This document shows, one piece after another, positions 21,501 through 28,142 of a stretch of DNA of 64,000 nt (positions within the stretch are counted from its first letter, which is position 1; each line of letters opens with the position of its first letter). Position numbers and translations under genes: made by a program. The notes below the pieces were generated by a model, which was given only the letters and a program-made list of their open reading frames with translations, searched no databases and was not told the origin of the DNA. This DNA comes from Montifringilla adamsi. Its lineage: Eukaryota; Chordata; Aves; Passeriformes; Passeridae. Location of the stretch: contig JAGGNK010011003.1 in assembly GCA_017590115.1 (NCBI GenBank), forward strand, positions 4,975,899 to 5,039,898, given 5' to 3'.

Positions 21501-24109
21501 AGGAAATTTTGGTCCTTTGCTTTCATTCTGCTTGTGTTTTTTTATCAGCTGTGCAAGTCCAGCTCTGGCATAGAGTGGAGCAGAATGAGCAAAGGTTCCA
21601 GATTTCCTAAACCAGAGTTTAGGAAATTATCTTTTAGCCAAGCACCAGAGCTTGCTGTGGCTTCATCTTCTCTGCTTTTGAAATCCCCCCTGGCACTTGC
21701 AACACCTTTAGGGATGGGGAGATGTGGGAGAGGGCACTTGGATGCACTTGGGAGCAGAACCAGAGACAATAATCTGAGCCTGTGCTCGGGTTCTGGTCAG
21801 TGCAGCCCTGTCCAAGGCTCCTGGCAGCGTGTGAGAGCTCTGCCTCCCTGTTTGCTTCCTTGCAGATGGAATCCATTTATTTCACCAAGTGTTTCTTGCT
21901 GCCTGAAGCCAGGCTCTGCATCAGGGAAATGTTCATTTGTTTTGACAAGCAGCTGAACGTTACTTGTTTTAAAAAGGGAGTGTTTTATCTGTCAGGCTCT
22001 AAAATCATGATGAATGGTGGGATTAAGAAAGAAGAAAAGGAAATCCAGGCCAATGAAATCAAATAAGAGAGAGGTGCTGGCACCAGCAGAGCAACACCTC
22101 CTTGAGATTAGTGAAAATGTGGAAAGAATTAGTGGCATAAATACCTGACTGGCTGTGCTGTGCTCCCTAAAGCTCTACCCTAAATAACCCAAAATTTTCC
22201 AGAGGCAACAGCCCTGGGGCCCTGCTGCTGCAGGAGAAAGGAGCTGCCAGCAGGTGGGAAAAGAGACTGGATGGAAAAAAATAAATGGAATTTGTGTTGC
22301 CTGATTGTCCCTCTGCTCCCTCTAATTCCTGATCCAGCCCTAGGGCTCTGCTGCAGGGGTGGGAGCAGGCTGGGCACTCCCAACCCTGCCTGCCTGTGTT
22401 TTTTAGGATGCTGGCAGACCTGCCAAGCCCAGGGAAGAGCCACTGGAGGATTACCAAGAAGATCAGGAGCAAGAAATTGTACGACACCAAGGTTCTTCCT
22501 CTTTCCCTCTCTGGGGTGTGGGGTCACCTGGGGGTGTTGGCAGCCAGGAGCTGGGGAGGACTCAGCTTTTAGGGGTGAGCAGGGGCTCCAGCTCTGCCTC
22601 TGCCTGCTCAGGGAGGTGTCCAGAACAAAGCTGGAGCTCGCTGCTGCCTTTTCCAGGTGTTCAGAGCACCCTTTGTGCTGTTTGTGCCCTCCTGCTTTCT
22701 GTCTGCACTCACCTGCAGCAGCTGAGCTGTGGGATGCTGCCCAAAGAGCAGCAGGGAGGAATCACGGGGGGAATTACAGGAGGAATGATAGGAGGAATCA
22801 GTTACAGGGGGAATTACAGGAGGAATAATAAGAGGAATTTTAGGGGGAATCACAGGAGGAATTGTAGGAAATTGTAGCAGGAACTATAGGAGGAATCACA
22901 GGAGGAATTATAGGGGGAATCAGAGGAGGAACCAATCACAGGAGGAATCACAAGGGGAATCATAGGAAGAATCACAAGAGAAATCAATCACAGGAGGAAT
23001 TACAGGAGGAATTATAGGGGGAATTACAGAAGGAATCAGAGGAGGAACCAATCACAGGAGGAATCACAAGGGGAATCATAGGAAGAATCACAAGAGAAAT
23101 CAATCACAGGAGGAATTATAGAAGGAATCACAGGAGGAATCACAGGAGGAATCACTGCAGGAATCAATCACAGGAGGAATTATAGGAGGAATTACAGGAG
23201 GAATTATAGAAGGAATCACAGAAGGAATCAGAGGAGGAATCAGTCACAGGAGGAATCAATCACAGGAGGAATCACTGCAGGAATCAATCACAGGAGGAAT
23301 CACAGGAGGAATCAAGGCTCTGCCAGTGCAGCAATGCCAGATCAATGTTTTTCAAGCATGAGCTAGAGAGGATCACCCTGGCGCCTTCTGGCTCACAGAG
23401 ACAGAAATGAATCCTCTTCCAGTCTCATTCATTCTCTCCCTGCCCTTTGTGGGGGGCTCCTGAGGGTTTTTTCTGCAGTTCTCCCAGGATTGCTGAGGGT
23501 TTGGGAATGAAGGGAGTGGGGAAATAGAGGGTGGGCAGAGCAGGTCTCCTTTCCCTGAGTGACTCCAGGCCTCTTGTAGGTGTCTACAATGGGTGGTTGG
23601 AGCTGAAATCATCCCTGGAGGCTGTGCTGGCTGCTGCACGGCCTGGGTGGGGCTGGTGGCACAGTTTTAAAGGTGGTGGATGTAAAATATCAGCTCCTCA
23701 TGCCTGCTCTTTCCATCTGCCCCTCATTCTGCTCCTCATGCAGCAGAGGCAACAGGCTGAGGTGTCCAAGCTGCACTGCCAGGATATTAAATGTGCTCAG
23801 AACCCCTCTGTGTCCTGCCAGGGACACCTGAAGGTGCCACCAGAGGTGGATTCTTCCCTCTTTTCCCAGGTTTCCAAAGCTGGGCTGCTTTAGTGGAACA
23901 GTTCTGGTCAGGAACAGCGTGGTGTGCTTCAGGGTCTCCTTTTCCAGGATTTCCTTTTGGGCTGATTTTTCCTTCCTGTTTGTTCCCTGTGCCCCCAGGA
24001 GGATCATGGAGGGGAGGTGGATGACAACGATGACCTGGAGCTTGTCCAAGAGCAGAAGGACCATGTGGGAAGGCAAGGAGCTGCTGGCAAGAAGGATGAC
24101 TACTTCTGA
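5146..24109 (+). CDS. GOLIM4-like: GOLIM4 (GPP130) family Golgi membrane protein, 13 exons
   Basis: The coding exons are 5146-5332, 9569-9643, 10520-10569, 11452-11505, 14357-14507, 14946-15028, 15455-15607, 15789-15946, 19320-19468, 20096-20157, 21150-21314, 22407-22478 and 23999-24109. They join in frame to a protein of about 489 residues, versus roughly 700 for human GOLIM4. A short basic cytosolic N-terminus precedes one membrane segment (about residues 12-33), so it is a type II protein. A coiled-coil lumenal stem (about 35-220) and an acidic tail follow. Diagnostic matches to GOLIM4 from memory are YEHRSRLE.SLQKER.EHKK, DFLVYKLEAQE.LNK and DPNNQGEDEFEEAE. In mammals GOLIM4 cycles between cis-Golgi and endosomes and is degraded in response to manganese. 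Conserved introns and phases rule out a retrocopy. The location beside FNDC10 and the divergence suggest a paralog of GOLIM4 rather than the GOLIM4 gene of the 3q26 block. Exons 8, 9 and 12 are the least certain. Confidence 0.88.
5333..5590 (+). repeat. Minisatellite carrying copies of the exon 1 splice donor
   Basis: Diverged units of about 26-45 bp contain gagctccaaggtgagtga. Seven GTGAGT donors occur at 5333, 5378, 5404, 5431, 5458, 5492 and 5572, most preceded by CAAG as at the true exon end. In the exon frame the first unit adds a TGA at 5338, so use of any downstream copy would truncate the protein. Confidence 0.85.
6045..6722. repeat. Minisatellite, about 150-180 bp units, GOLIM4-like intron 1
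   Basis: About four units each carry 'ttttggggctgatggatgctg', 'tttttagctccctaaaaa', a GGAAGAGGA purine run and 'gaattggcttttctga'. The purine run length varies between units. Open frames across it arise from the lack of stops in the repeats. Confidence 0.85.
6723..8245. other. Intron 1 unique sequence
   Basis: A non-repetitive stretch of GOLIM4-like intron 1. A 315-codon open frame (7210-8157) has no recognisable domain and no splice context, so I regard it as chance. Confidence 0.5.
8246..8345 (-). mobile_element. CR1 LINE 3' fragment
   Basis: This contains the reverse-strand CR1 tail signature 'cctgagctgggagggaccca' followed by 'ggatcatccgagtccaactcc'. It is short, truncated and non-coding. 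Confidence 0.8.
8341..8640. repeat. Minisatellite, ggttgtggaaggggaaaa units
   Basis: The core 'gggttgtggaaggggaaaa' recurs about eight times with alternating spacers. One higher-order unit (about 78 bp) is repeated nearly identically from about 8437. It lies next to the CR1 fragment in GOLIM4-like intron 1. Confidence 0.85.
8650..8932 (-). mobile_element. Possible LTR fragment (endogenous retrovirus)
   Basis: An AT-rich, non-tandem block reads 'gactctgtgattcatagaagg' then 'ctttattctacattattc' and ends near 'gaaacaacagg'. The order of motifs resembles reversed avian ERVL-type LTRs such as the better copies at 13495 and 54325. The resemblance is weak and no ends are clear. Confidence 0.4.
8933..9515. 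repeat. Minisatellite, aatggtggggaaaaatctga units
   Basis: About 18 units of roughly 28-36 bp combine 'aatggtgg(g)aaaaa', 'atctga' and a T run. The array stops about 55 bp before the acceptor of exon 2 at 9569. Confidence 0.9.
9569..9643 (+). CDS. GOLIM4-like: GOLIM4-like exon 2
   Basis: The acceptor is ctccccag and the donor gtgaga. Residues 63-87 read VVYEHRSRLERSLQKERGEH onward, the strongest early match to the GOLIM4 coiled-coil stem. Confidence 0.93.
9775..10075. repeat. Hexanucleotide microsatellite (AGAAAT/AGAGAT)n
   Basis: About 50 hexamers alternate AGAAAT and AGAGAT. Because the unit is six bases with no stop, several frames are open on both strands and give spurious Asn-Arg or Ile-Ser repeats. 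It lies in intron 2. Confidence 0.95.
10520..10569 (+). CDS. GOLIM4-like: GOLIM4-like exon 3
   Basis: The acceptor is ctttccag and the donor gtaggt. It encodes residues 88-104, DFLVYKLEAQEALNKEK, almost identical to GOLIM4. From memory, work on mammalian GPP130 maps manganese-induced degradation to stem residues around 88-107, which this exon covers. Confidence 0.93.
10727..11203 (+). mobile_element. Solo-LTR-like element, family A
   Basis: About 480 bp from TGTGCTGG to CCAAACA. It is similar along its length to the reverse complement of 25915-26404. It carries a (CTTCTC)n run (about 10914-10959) and 'catgggtttgggtggttttg'. TG...CA ends and an aataaa-like signal near the 3' end of the other copy suggest a retroviral LTR. 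No internal viral genes and no clear target duplication were seen. Confidence 0.65.
11337..11450. repeat. 60-bp tandem duplication before exon 4
   Basis: 'ttttctccctgccctggatttttctggatctaa.ggcactgttggatc' occurs twice in tandem directly upstream of the exon 4 acceptor. The copies are nearly identical (aacggcac versus aatggcac), so the event is recent. Confidence 0.9.
11452..11505 (+). CDS. GOLIM4-like: GOLIM4-like exon 4
   Basis: The acceptor is ttctccccag and the donor gtgagg. Residues 105-122 are QDSMNRYGALSSQHKILK, matching the GOLIM4 stem (QDS..RY.AL..QH..LK). Just upstream, a 60-bp segment (about 11337-11450) is duplicated in tandem, placing a second copy of the polypyrimidine tract before the acceptor. 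Confidence 0.92.
11560..11935 (-). mobile_element. LTR-like element, family B
   Basis: On the minus strand this matches 17040-17330 for most of its length. Its end ('aataaatccctgctttattc', then 'ctcagccttcccaag') also matches 14225-14335. An AATAAA shortly before the element end fits a retroviral LTR polyadenylation signal. No viral coding region is present. Confidence 0.65.
11936..13490. other. Intron 4 unique sequence
   Basis: Mostly non-repetitive intronic DNA. 'ttttatagcattttata' runs occur near 12167-12220, with A-rich runs near 12650-12770. The open frames on both strands have no recognisable product. Confidence 0.5.
13495..13858 (-). mobile_element. ERVL-type solo LTR, family C
   Basis: The reverse-orientation features are 'cttgattttatgtttcagaa', 'ttatgatattatacaatatt', 'ggatccatcagaaagctgg' and 'tttttcataaaatatgtctg' before 'tgacac'. 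These resemble the widespread passerine ERVL LTR as I remember it, close to full length. A related, more diverged copy lies at 54325-54650. There is no internal coding sequence. Confidence 0.7.
13867..14222. repeat. Minisatellite, ttttgggaccattttggttcat units
   Basis: About 12-20 short, mixed units built from 'gggaccattttggttcat' and 'cttgggttcat'. Stop-free units give spurious Trp/Phe-rich open frames on both strands. It lies in intron 4. Confidence 0.9.
14225..14335 (+). mobile_element. LTR 3'-end fragment, family B
   Basis: 'caaggtggctccatggagga' through 'ataaatccctgctttattct' to 'cagccttcccaagg' matches the 3' end of the minus-strand element at 11560-11935. The fragment ends about 20 bp before exon 5, so part of that exon's upstream splicing context may be LTR-derived. 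Confidence 0.7.
14357..14507 (+). CDS. GOLIM4-like: GOLIM4-like exon 5
   Basis: The acceptor is tctctccag and the donor gtgagg. Residues 123-172 form a heptad-rich coiled coil beginning NQHDDVKKQLLDLQ and ending QLQQEKDSEVTNLQ, aligning with the GOLIM4 stem. Confidence 0.9.
14946..15028 (+). CDS. GOLIM4-like: GOLIM4-like exon 6
   Basis: The acceptor is ctcctgcag and the donor gtaacc. Residues 173-200 read DTVFKLREESKLLRKAHQEV onward, matching ETVYNLREENRQLRKAHQ of GOLIM4. The human protein continues the coil for about 30 residues before the part encoded by exon 7. I see no counterpart of that segment here. Confidence 0.92.
15040..15385. repeat. Minisatellite, tctctaaataagaaatat units
   Basis: About 19 units of 18 bp fill most of intron 6 (15029-15454). 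Variation is limited to a few positions. This is where a coiled-coil exon present in GOLIM4 would be expected. Confidence 0.95.
15455..15607 (+). CDS. GOLIM4-like: GOLIM4-like exon 7 with glycine run
   Basis: The acceptor is ctcccctcag and the donor gtgagc. Residues 201-251 start AQMEEFRQLKEALQKMPGLR, matching the GOLIM4 stretch VAEYKQLKDTLNRIPSLR. A GGA-triplet expansion then encodes [12 protein letters not shown], followed by a Gln/Pro-rich linker. The glycine run is unlike the human protein and marks the end of the coiled coil. Confidence 0.88.
15789..15946 (+). CDS. GOLIM4-like: GOLIM4-like exon 8 (probable)
   Basis: The acceptor is cctctgcag. The long form ends CAAAG before gtgggt at 15947 and encodes residues 252-303 in a Pro/Ala/Gln-rich linker. 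Its two leftover bases complete a codon with the single base of exon 9, which supports this end. An internal donor at 15816 (CAG/gtgagg) has a better consensus and would give a 27-base exon, but then exon 9 would be out of frame. Confidence 0.55.
15867..16580. repeat. About 360-bp tandem duplication including the exon 8 end
   Basis: From 'aaccctccccagcagaaaatg' at 15871 the sequence recurs at 16232. It covers the last about 75 bases of exon 8, its donor (second copy at 16302) and about 270 bp of the following repeat. The copies differ by a one-base insertion and a short deletion within the former exon part. Confidence 0.88.
15955..17035. repeat. Satellite-like array, about 110-bp units, intron 8
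   Basis: About nine units each contain 'caagttttggggtgaagatg', 'cttcttgtctttattgtgg', 'tttgcttgaaaaatggg' and 'ttttgggacacaaaattctt'. Units differ by point changes and small indels. Confidence 0.92.
17040..17330 (+). mobile_element. LTR-like element, family B, plus strand
   Basis: 'gaacagatttgtagagagtt' and 'gatagaaggtggatgtttgt' match the reverse complement of 11560-11935. It is truncated before the AATAAA end. With the minus-strand copy it forms an inverted pair across exons 5-8. Confidence 0.65.
17331..18100. other. Intron 8 unique sequence
   Basis: Non-repetitive intronic DNA with short A and T runs. No coding or regulatory signal was recognised. Confidence 0.5.
18105..19010. repeat. 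Minisatellite, about 105-bp units with acceptor-like motifs
   Basis: About nine units carry 'ctcatttgtttgtctgctgg', 'cttcaggagctgctgaag', 'gccactcgtcctttccagca' and 'attaaatatctta'. Each unit has a pyrimidine-rich tctcctttccag-type motif that resembles a 3' splice site. The array ends about 310 bp before the exon 9 acceptor. Confidence 0.92.
19045..19248. repeat. Minisatellite, tatctttaatacaatatac units
   Basis: About ten units of 20-21 bp, AT-rich, with variants of 'atactatatctttaatacaa'. It ends about 70 bp upstream of exon 9. Confidence 0.9.
19320..19468 (+). CDS. GOLIM4-like: GOLIM4-like exon 9 (probable)
   Basis: The acceptor is ttgcttgcag and the donor gtatgc. It encodes residues 304-353, a Pro/Gly/Ala-rich linker ending in the acidic stretch REDEEELQM. 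No close human match is recalled for the linker, but GOLIM4 has a long low-complexity region here. Phases on both sides agree with exons 8 and 10. Confidence 0.6.
19487..19740. repeat. (TTCTA)n microsatellite and AT-rich tract
   Basis: A run of about 11 pentamers (19492-19545) passes into about 190 bp of nearly pure A/T of the 'tatatattatat' type. It lies directly after the exon 9 donor. Confidence 0.9.
19741..20000 (-). mobile_element. Possible LTR fragment
   Basis: After the AT tract comes 'cttactctatacaattacat', 'ttcaccatctcatcaataat' and a C-rich end near 'gttcacagggcac'. The composition and motif order resemble reversed avian LTR ends, but I could not match it to another copy in the window. 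Confidence 0.3.
20043..20092. repeat. Short (CTGTCC)n repeat before exon 10
   Basis: About eight ctgtcc/gtccct units form the pyrimidine-rich tract directly before the exon 10 acceptor at 20095. The length of the polypyrimidine tract is therefore set by a repeat. Confidence 0.85.
20096..20157 (+). CDS. GOLIM4-like: GOLIM4-like exon 10
   Basis: The acceptor is cctggcag and the donor gtgagt. Residues 354-374 are DAGVIGREVHSQKEPVLQEP then Met. Phases fit both neighbours (1 in, 0 out). Confidence 0.75.
20165..20812. repeat. CR1-derived minisatellite, intron 10
   Basis: Five to six units of roughly 90-125 bp contain 'agcatcacaaacccctccag', 'ggcttggaaaggaccttaaa' and 'tcccattccactcc'. The part 'ttggaaaggaccttaaat' followed by 'cccattccac' resembles the CR1 3' tail in reverse orientation. 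A CR1 fragment therefore appears to have been caught in the array. Confidence 0.85.
21150..21314 (+). CDS. GOLIM4-like: GOLIM4-like exon 11 (acidic tail)
   Basis: The acceptor is tttgtccag and the donor gtgaca. Residues 375-429 begin MPDDAADPAQ and contain DPNNQGEDEFEEAE, which matches the acidic C-terminal region of human GOLIM4 as I remember it. This is the most diagnostic single exon. Confidence 0.94.
21450..21650 (+). repeat. Dispersed repeat, copy 1
   Basis: About 190 bp from 'ttttttcttccactggttgt' to 'aggaaattatcttttagcca' recurs in the same orientation at 25418-25610 with substitutions and small indels. It may be an unrecognised transposon fragment. Confidence 0.8.
21651..22406. other. 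Intron 11 remainder
   Basis: Non-repetitive intronic sequence. No coding or regulatory signal was recognised before the exon 12 acceptor. Confidence 0.5.
22407..22478 (+). CDS. GOLIM4-like: GOLIM4-like exon 12 (probable)
   Basis: The acceptor is gtgttttttag. Residues 430-453 are DAGRPAKPREEPLEDYQEDQ then EQEI. The composition fits the acidic tail. The donor chosen (ATT/gtacga) is weak but is the only nearby GT that keeps exon 13 in frame. Confidence 0.6.
22752..23322. repeat. Minisatellite, aggaggaatcaca units, intron 12
   Basis: About 40 short units (12-16 bp) are built from 'aggaggaatcac' and 'aggaggaattata', with higher-order repetition; for example, a block near 22935 recurs near 23050. 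Confidence 0.92.
23323..23998. other. Intron 12 remainder
   Basis: Unique intronic sequence up to the exon 13 acceptor (gtgcccccag). No other feature was recognised. Confidence 0.5.
23999..24109 (+). CDS. GOLIM4-like: GOLIM4-like exon 13 (stop)
   Basis: The acceptor is gtgcccccag. Residues 454-489 begin EDHGGEVDDNDDLELVQEQK and end GKKDDYF before TGA at 24107-24109. The acidic composition continues the tail. The very end differs from the human C-terminus. Confidence 0.82.
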   Translation, partial: EDHGGEVDDNDDLELVQEQKDHVGRQGAAGKKDDYF

Positions 24110-25415
24110 GAGCTGCTGAAAAAACGGGATACTCCAGGAATGAGGGGATGGGAACTCCTCTGGGAACTGCCTCCTGAGTTAAACAGTGCCCAGAGCAAAG
24201 GCAGGAGGAGGGAACTCTCTGCAGGCCCTGGCAGGGGGTGTGCAGATGAAAATCCCATCAGTGTGGGGCCCCTGCTGCCTCTCAGAGATCTCTCAGACTG
24301 GGAATGATCTTGTCCTGCTGCTTTTCTTAAAGCACTTTTTGATTTACTGTGGTCTTCGCCCTCTTGTTTTTCACACCCCCTTTCGAAGCTGGAGAGGGAT
24401 TTTCTGGCTGGTTTTGGGGGTGTTTTTTACCCCCCCTGGGCAGCAGAGGGGTGCCTGAGCTGGTCCCTGGACTCACTCGACTGATCTCTAATACAAAGGA
24501 ATCTGTCTTGATAAATCATTTTGTGTTTCTTTAACACATCCTCTGAGTAGGGTGGGGAGGGAACCAGAGGAAATTTCCTGTTCTTTGCCTGGAGCTGTGC
24601 AGGAGCACCAAGCACAGCCAGCAGAGCGTGGGGGTGAACTCCTGCAGCCCCTTCCTGCTGCAGAGACCCTGCAGAGACTGGGAGCAGATCCTTGCAGAGC
24701 TCTCCTTGCCCTGCCTTTGGGCTGTGACCGTCCTGCTGGCCTCAGAGTGTCCCCTGGAACGCTGTGCCCCTTCCCTGCTGGAGCTGAGGGCTGCCCTGAG
24801 CTGGGAGAGGCTCTTCCCCATGGGGACAGGGACAGCCACACCAAGAAACAGGGAAAAAAGGAATATTTGCAGCCCAACTAATGCAGTTCCAAGCTGTTTG
24901 GATCGTTGCCAGTCTCCCAACAGGAGCTAAGGTAAATTTTGTCTCTTCTAGACAGGTTTTGATCAGCAAGCTGGGAGTTGTTGATGGAGTAGATTGAATT
25001 CTGTGGGACTTTAGCTGGCCTCCAAAAGACATCTTACCTGACCTCAGGGACAAAAAGGAACAGTCAGATGGAACCTCTGGAAATTAAAATGGAAAGAGAA
25101 TGGATTTAGTCATGATATCTCAAAGCCCAGAACCTGTTTAAGTGATAAGACCAGGGCAGAGCTGTCCCACTCCCTGTGCCTGAGCTGTGTTCTGCTTCCT
25201 CATCACCAGACTGGGACCTCAATCACCAAACTCACAGCTTGTGCCTGAATCTCATCACCTGCTAAAAAATCAGAGCATCTTTGTTCTCTATTTGAATTAG
25301 TTGAGCTCTTTTTAATCCCTTGTTTGTGGCATATTTTGCAAGCACTTTTAGACACTGGGGAAAACAATATTTATTTCCCAACAAGCTCAGCCTTTTTTAT
25401 TCTGACAGCACTGAT
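24110..25415. other. 3' UTR and intergenic sequence
   Basis: The 3' UTR of the GOLIM4-like gene starts here. No canonical AATAAA lies in the first about 900 bases. AATACA (about 24490) and GATAAA (about 24510) are weak alternatives, so the transcript end is not resolved. The rest is unique sequence without coding signals. Confidence 0.45.
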
Positions 25416-25417
25416 TA

Positions 25418-25610
25418 TTTTTTTCTTCCACTGGTTGTAACGGAGCTTGAAATTTACATTTCATGGGACTTTTTAGTTCTTTATTTTCATTCTGTTTGTG
25501 TTTCTTACCAGTACAATCAGCTGTGCAAGTCCAACTCTGGCACAGAATAGAGCAGAATAAAGAAAGGGACAATTTTAGGAAATTATCTTTTAGCCAAGTG
25601 CCAGAGCTGC
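25418..25610 (+). repeat. Dispersed repeat, copy 2
   Basis: This is a direct copy of the segment at 21450-21650, sharing 'cttccactggttgtaa', 'cagctgtgcaagtcca' and 'aggaaattatcttttagcca'. The copies differ enough to indicate an old repeat. Confidence 0.8.
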
Positions 25611-25914
25611 TCGAGGAGCTCACTGCAGAACCCTCGTGGGGTTTAAGGTACCCAAAATGCCCTGAGATGGTTAAAGCTGCCTTGGTGCTCTGCCAGCCCT
25701 GTGTCATGCAGCTCCTCTATGAATAGCTCGCTCACAGCAGAGCAGCTGAGGCTGCAGTTCCTTTTGCAGAGCACCCTGAGCAGAGCTGCCTCCCTGGCCC
25801 AGGTCAGAGCAGCCCCCCCGTCCCCCCAGCACTGCCCCAGTGCCGCAGCTCCGTGCCCAAGCTGCCCCAGTTGGGTTCTGTGCTTCCTTTTCTGCCTTCT
25901 GGGATTGAAGGTGA

Positions 25915-26404
25915 TGGTTCACACTCAGATTCAGGTGTTTATTGTTTCTTTTATCAATGTTACAGTCTCACAGCAGTGAGCTCTGCAGTATTTCATTAAC
26001 AAGGCACAAAATGGCCAATGATTTATTGTTACAAGGTCTTTTAAGGCTAAACTATCCAATTAAGAAATGACACCTAAATTATTTTTACTTTTAACCCAAT
26101 AACCAACCACCCGTGCCCGCAATGTGGAGTTTTTATCCAATCACACAAAACCACCCAAACCCATGGAGAAGAAGGAAGAAGAAGGTAAAGAAAAACAACC
26201 TATCTCTGTCCTCAAACCTCCATCTTGCTTCATGTTTATTTCTATATTCTAAAACCCCAAACTCTCAGTTTTGCAGCCTGTGATATTACACACTTCTGAC
26301 CAACCCCACACCCACAATCCCAGTGCTATCAATCAATTTTGGAAGATTCTTCACAGTCTCAGGTCAATGCAGTGTTCTCTTGGGGGTCAGAGCCTTTCAG
26401 CACA
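25915..26404 (-). mobile_element. Solo-LTR-like element, family A, minus strand
   Basis: The reverse complement matches 10727-11203 from TGTGCTG to the end and includes AATAAA near its 3' end. The purine run GAAGAAGGAAGAAGAAGG is the counterpart of the (CTTCTC)n in the other copy. No viral genes accompany it. Confidence 0.68.
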
Positions 26405-27350
26405 GGATGTTTAAAATTCTCACCCTAGCTGTGTTCAGCTCAGCTCTCCCTCCCTGGCACTTCAGCCCTGACTGGGAGTGAATCAAGCACTGGAAATAGA
26501 AGCCCAGTGGGGCTGAGGCTGCTCAGGGATCCAGGCTGCAGGATAATCTAAATTAGGAGGCAGATTCTCTGTGTTTGCATGTCCAGGGTGAGTAATCCTC
26601 AAAGTTATGACTTGGAGGGAACTGCAGCAACTCAACTGAATGCAAAGCTCCCAGCTGGGAGGATGCTTTAGGAACCATATGTCATGTGCTGCCCTCAGCT
26701 GAGAGCAAACATCTCTGCCCTGGGGACTGTCTGCCCTGGCCACATCTGAGACTAAAATTAGCAGAGTGTTGCATAAATTGTGAGCTGTGGGTTGGCAGTG
26801 CTTCATTGCCTGGCCCACAGCGAGTTTTGATACTCCTTCACTGTTTCCTTGAGGAAAGGCAATAAAGGCAGTGGAGGAGAAGCAGAAAAGCCAAAAAACC
26901 CCTGTGGTGCTGGGTCTGGCTGGAGGCTGTAAAGCAATCTGGGATGCTGCTGGGCTTCACAGCTCAGACAGATCACAGGGTTTGGCCTGAGCAGCAGAAT
27001 GCTGAAGCAATGCCATAAAAAAAAAAAAATGCCCAGGCTGGGTTTTACTGCACAGAACAAGATCTCAGGAAACAGATGGATTGATAGGAGAGCAAACAGT
27101 GAGATAAAGGATTCACAGGGAGCCAGCACGGCCAGGCTGACCAAGCCAAAGCACGGGGGCCTGCTTGGCTCTGCCTTAAATAATTGGGTTTGTGCTCAGC
27201 CACAGTGCAAGGCCAAAAAAAGTGCAGAAGGTGTAGTTAACCTGTAGTATTATCATTTTTTTGATGGGTTCAGGGCCTTCACTGCTGTGCCAACCATTTT
27301 CCCTCCCTGCATCACACTCCAGACCCTTGGATCTCCCAGCAGAACTCAGG
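26405..27350. other. Intergenic, no gene seen
   Basis: Unique sequence with an A13 run near 27017. The short open frames on both strands have no recognised product. Confidence 0.5.
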
Positions 27351-27351
27351 G

Positions 27352-28142
27352 TGAGCTGTCCATCACAAATTGTCCATCACAAGTTGTCCATCTCAAGCTG
27401 TCCATCACAAATTTTTCATCACAAATTGTCCGTCTCAAGTTGTCCGTCATGAGTTGTCCATCCCAAGTTTTCCATCACAAGTTGTCCATCACAAGTTTTC
27501 CACCACAAGTTGCTCATCTCAAGTTGTCCATCCCTAGTTGTCCATCCCAAGTTTTCCATCACAAGTTGTCCATCTCAAGCTGTCCATCACAAATTTTTCA
27601 TCACAAATTGTCCAACTCAAGTTGTCCATCACAAGTTTTCCATCACAAGTTGTCCATCCCAATTTTCCATCACAAATTGTCCATCACAAGTTGTCCATCA
27701 CAAATTGTCCATCCCTAGTTGTCCATCACAAACTGTCTATCCCAAGTTTTCCATCACAAGTTGTCCATCCCAAGTTTTCCATCACAAATTGTCCATCACA
27801 AGTTGTCCATCACAAACTGTCCATCCCAAGTTTTCCATCACAAGTTGTCCATCCCAAGTTTTCCATCACAAATTGTCCATCACAAGTTGTCCATCCCAAA
27901 CTGTCCATCCCAAGTTTTCCATCACAAATTGTCCATCACAAGTTGTCCATCACAAACTGTCCATCCCAAGTTTTCCATCACAAGTTGTCCATCCCAAGTT
28001 TTCCATCACAAGTTGTCCATCCCAAGTTGTCCATCACAAATTGTCCATCACAAATTGTCCATCACAAGTTGTCCATCACAAATTGTCCATCACCAGTTGT
28101 CCATCCCAAGTTTTCCATCACAAGTTGTCCATCACAAGCAGC
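27352..28142. repeat. Minisatellite, tccatcacaagttg units
   Basis: About 55 units of 14 bp (variants tccatcccaagttt and tccatcacaaattg) over 790 bp. All three forward frames are open because the unit has no stop, giving spurious 290-320 codon frames. Confidence 0.95.
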
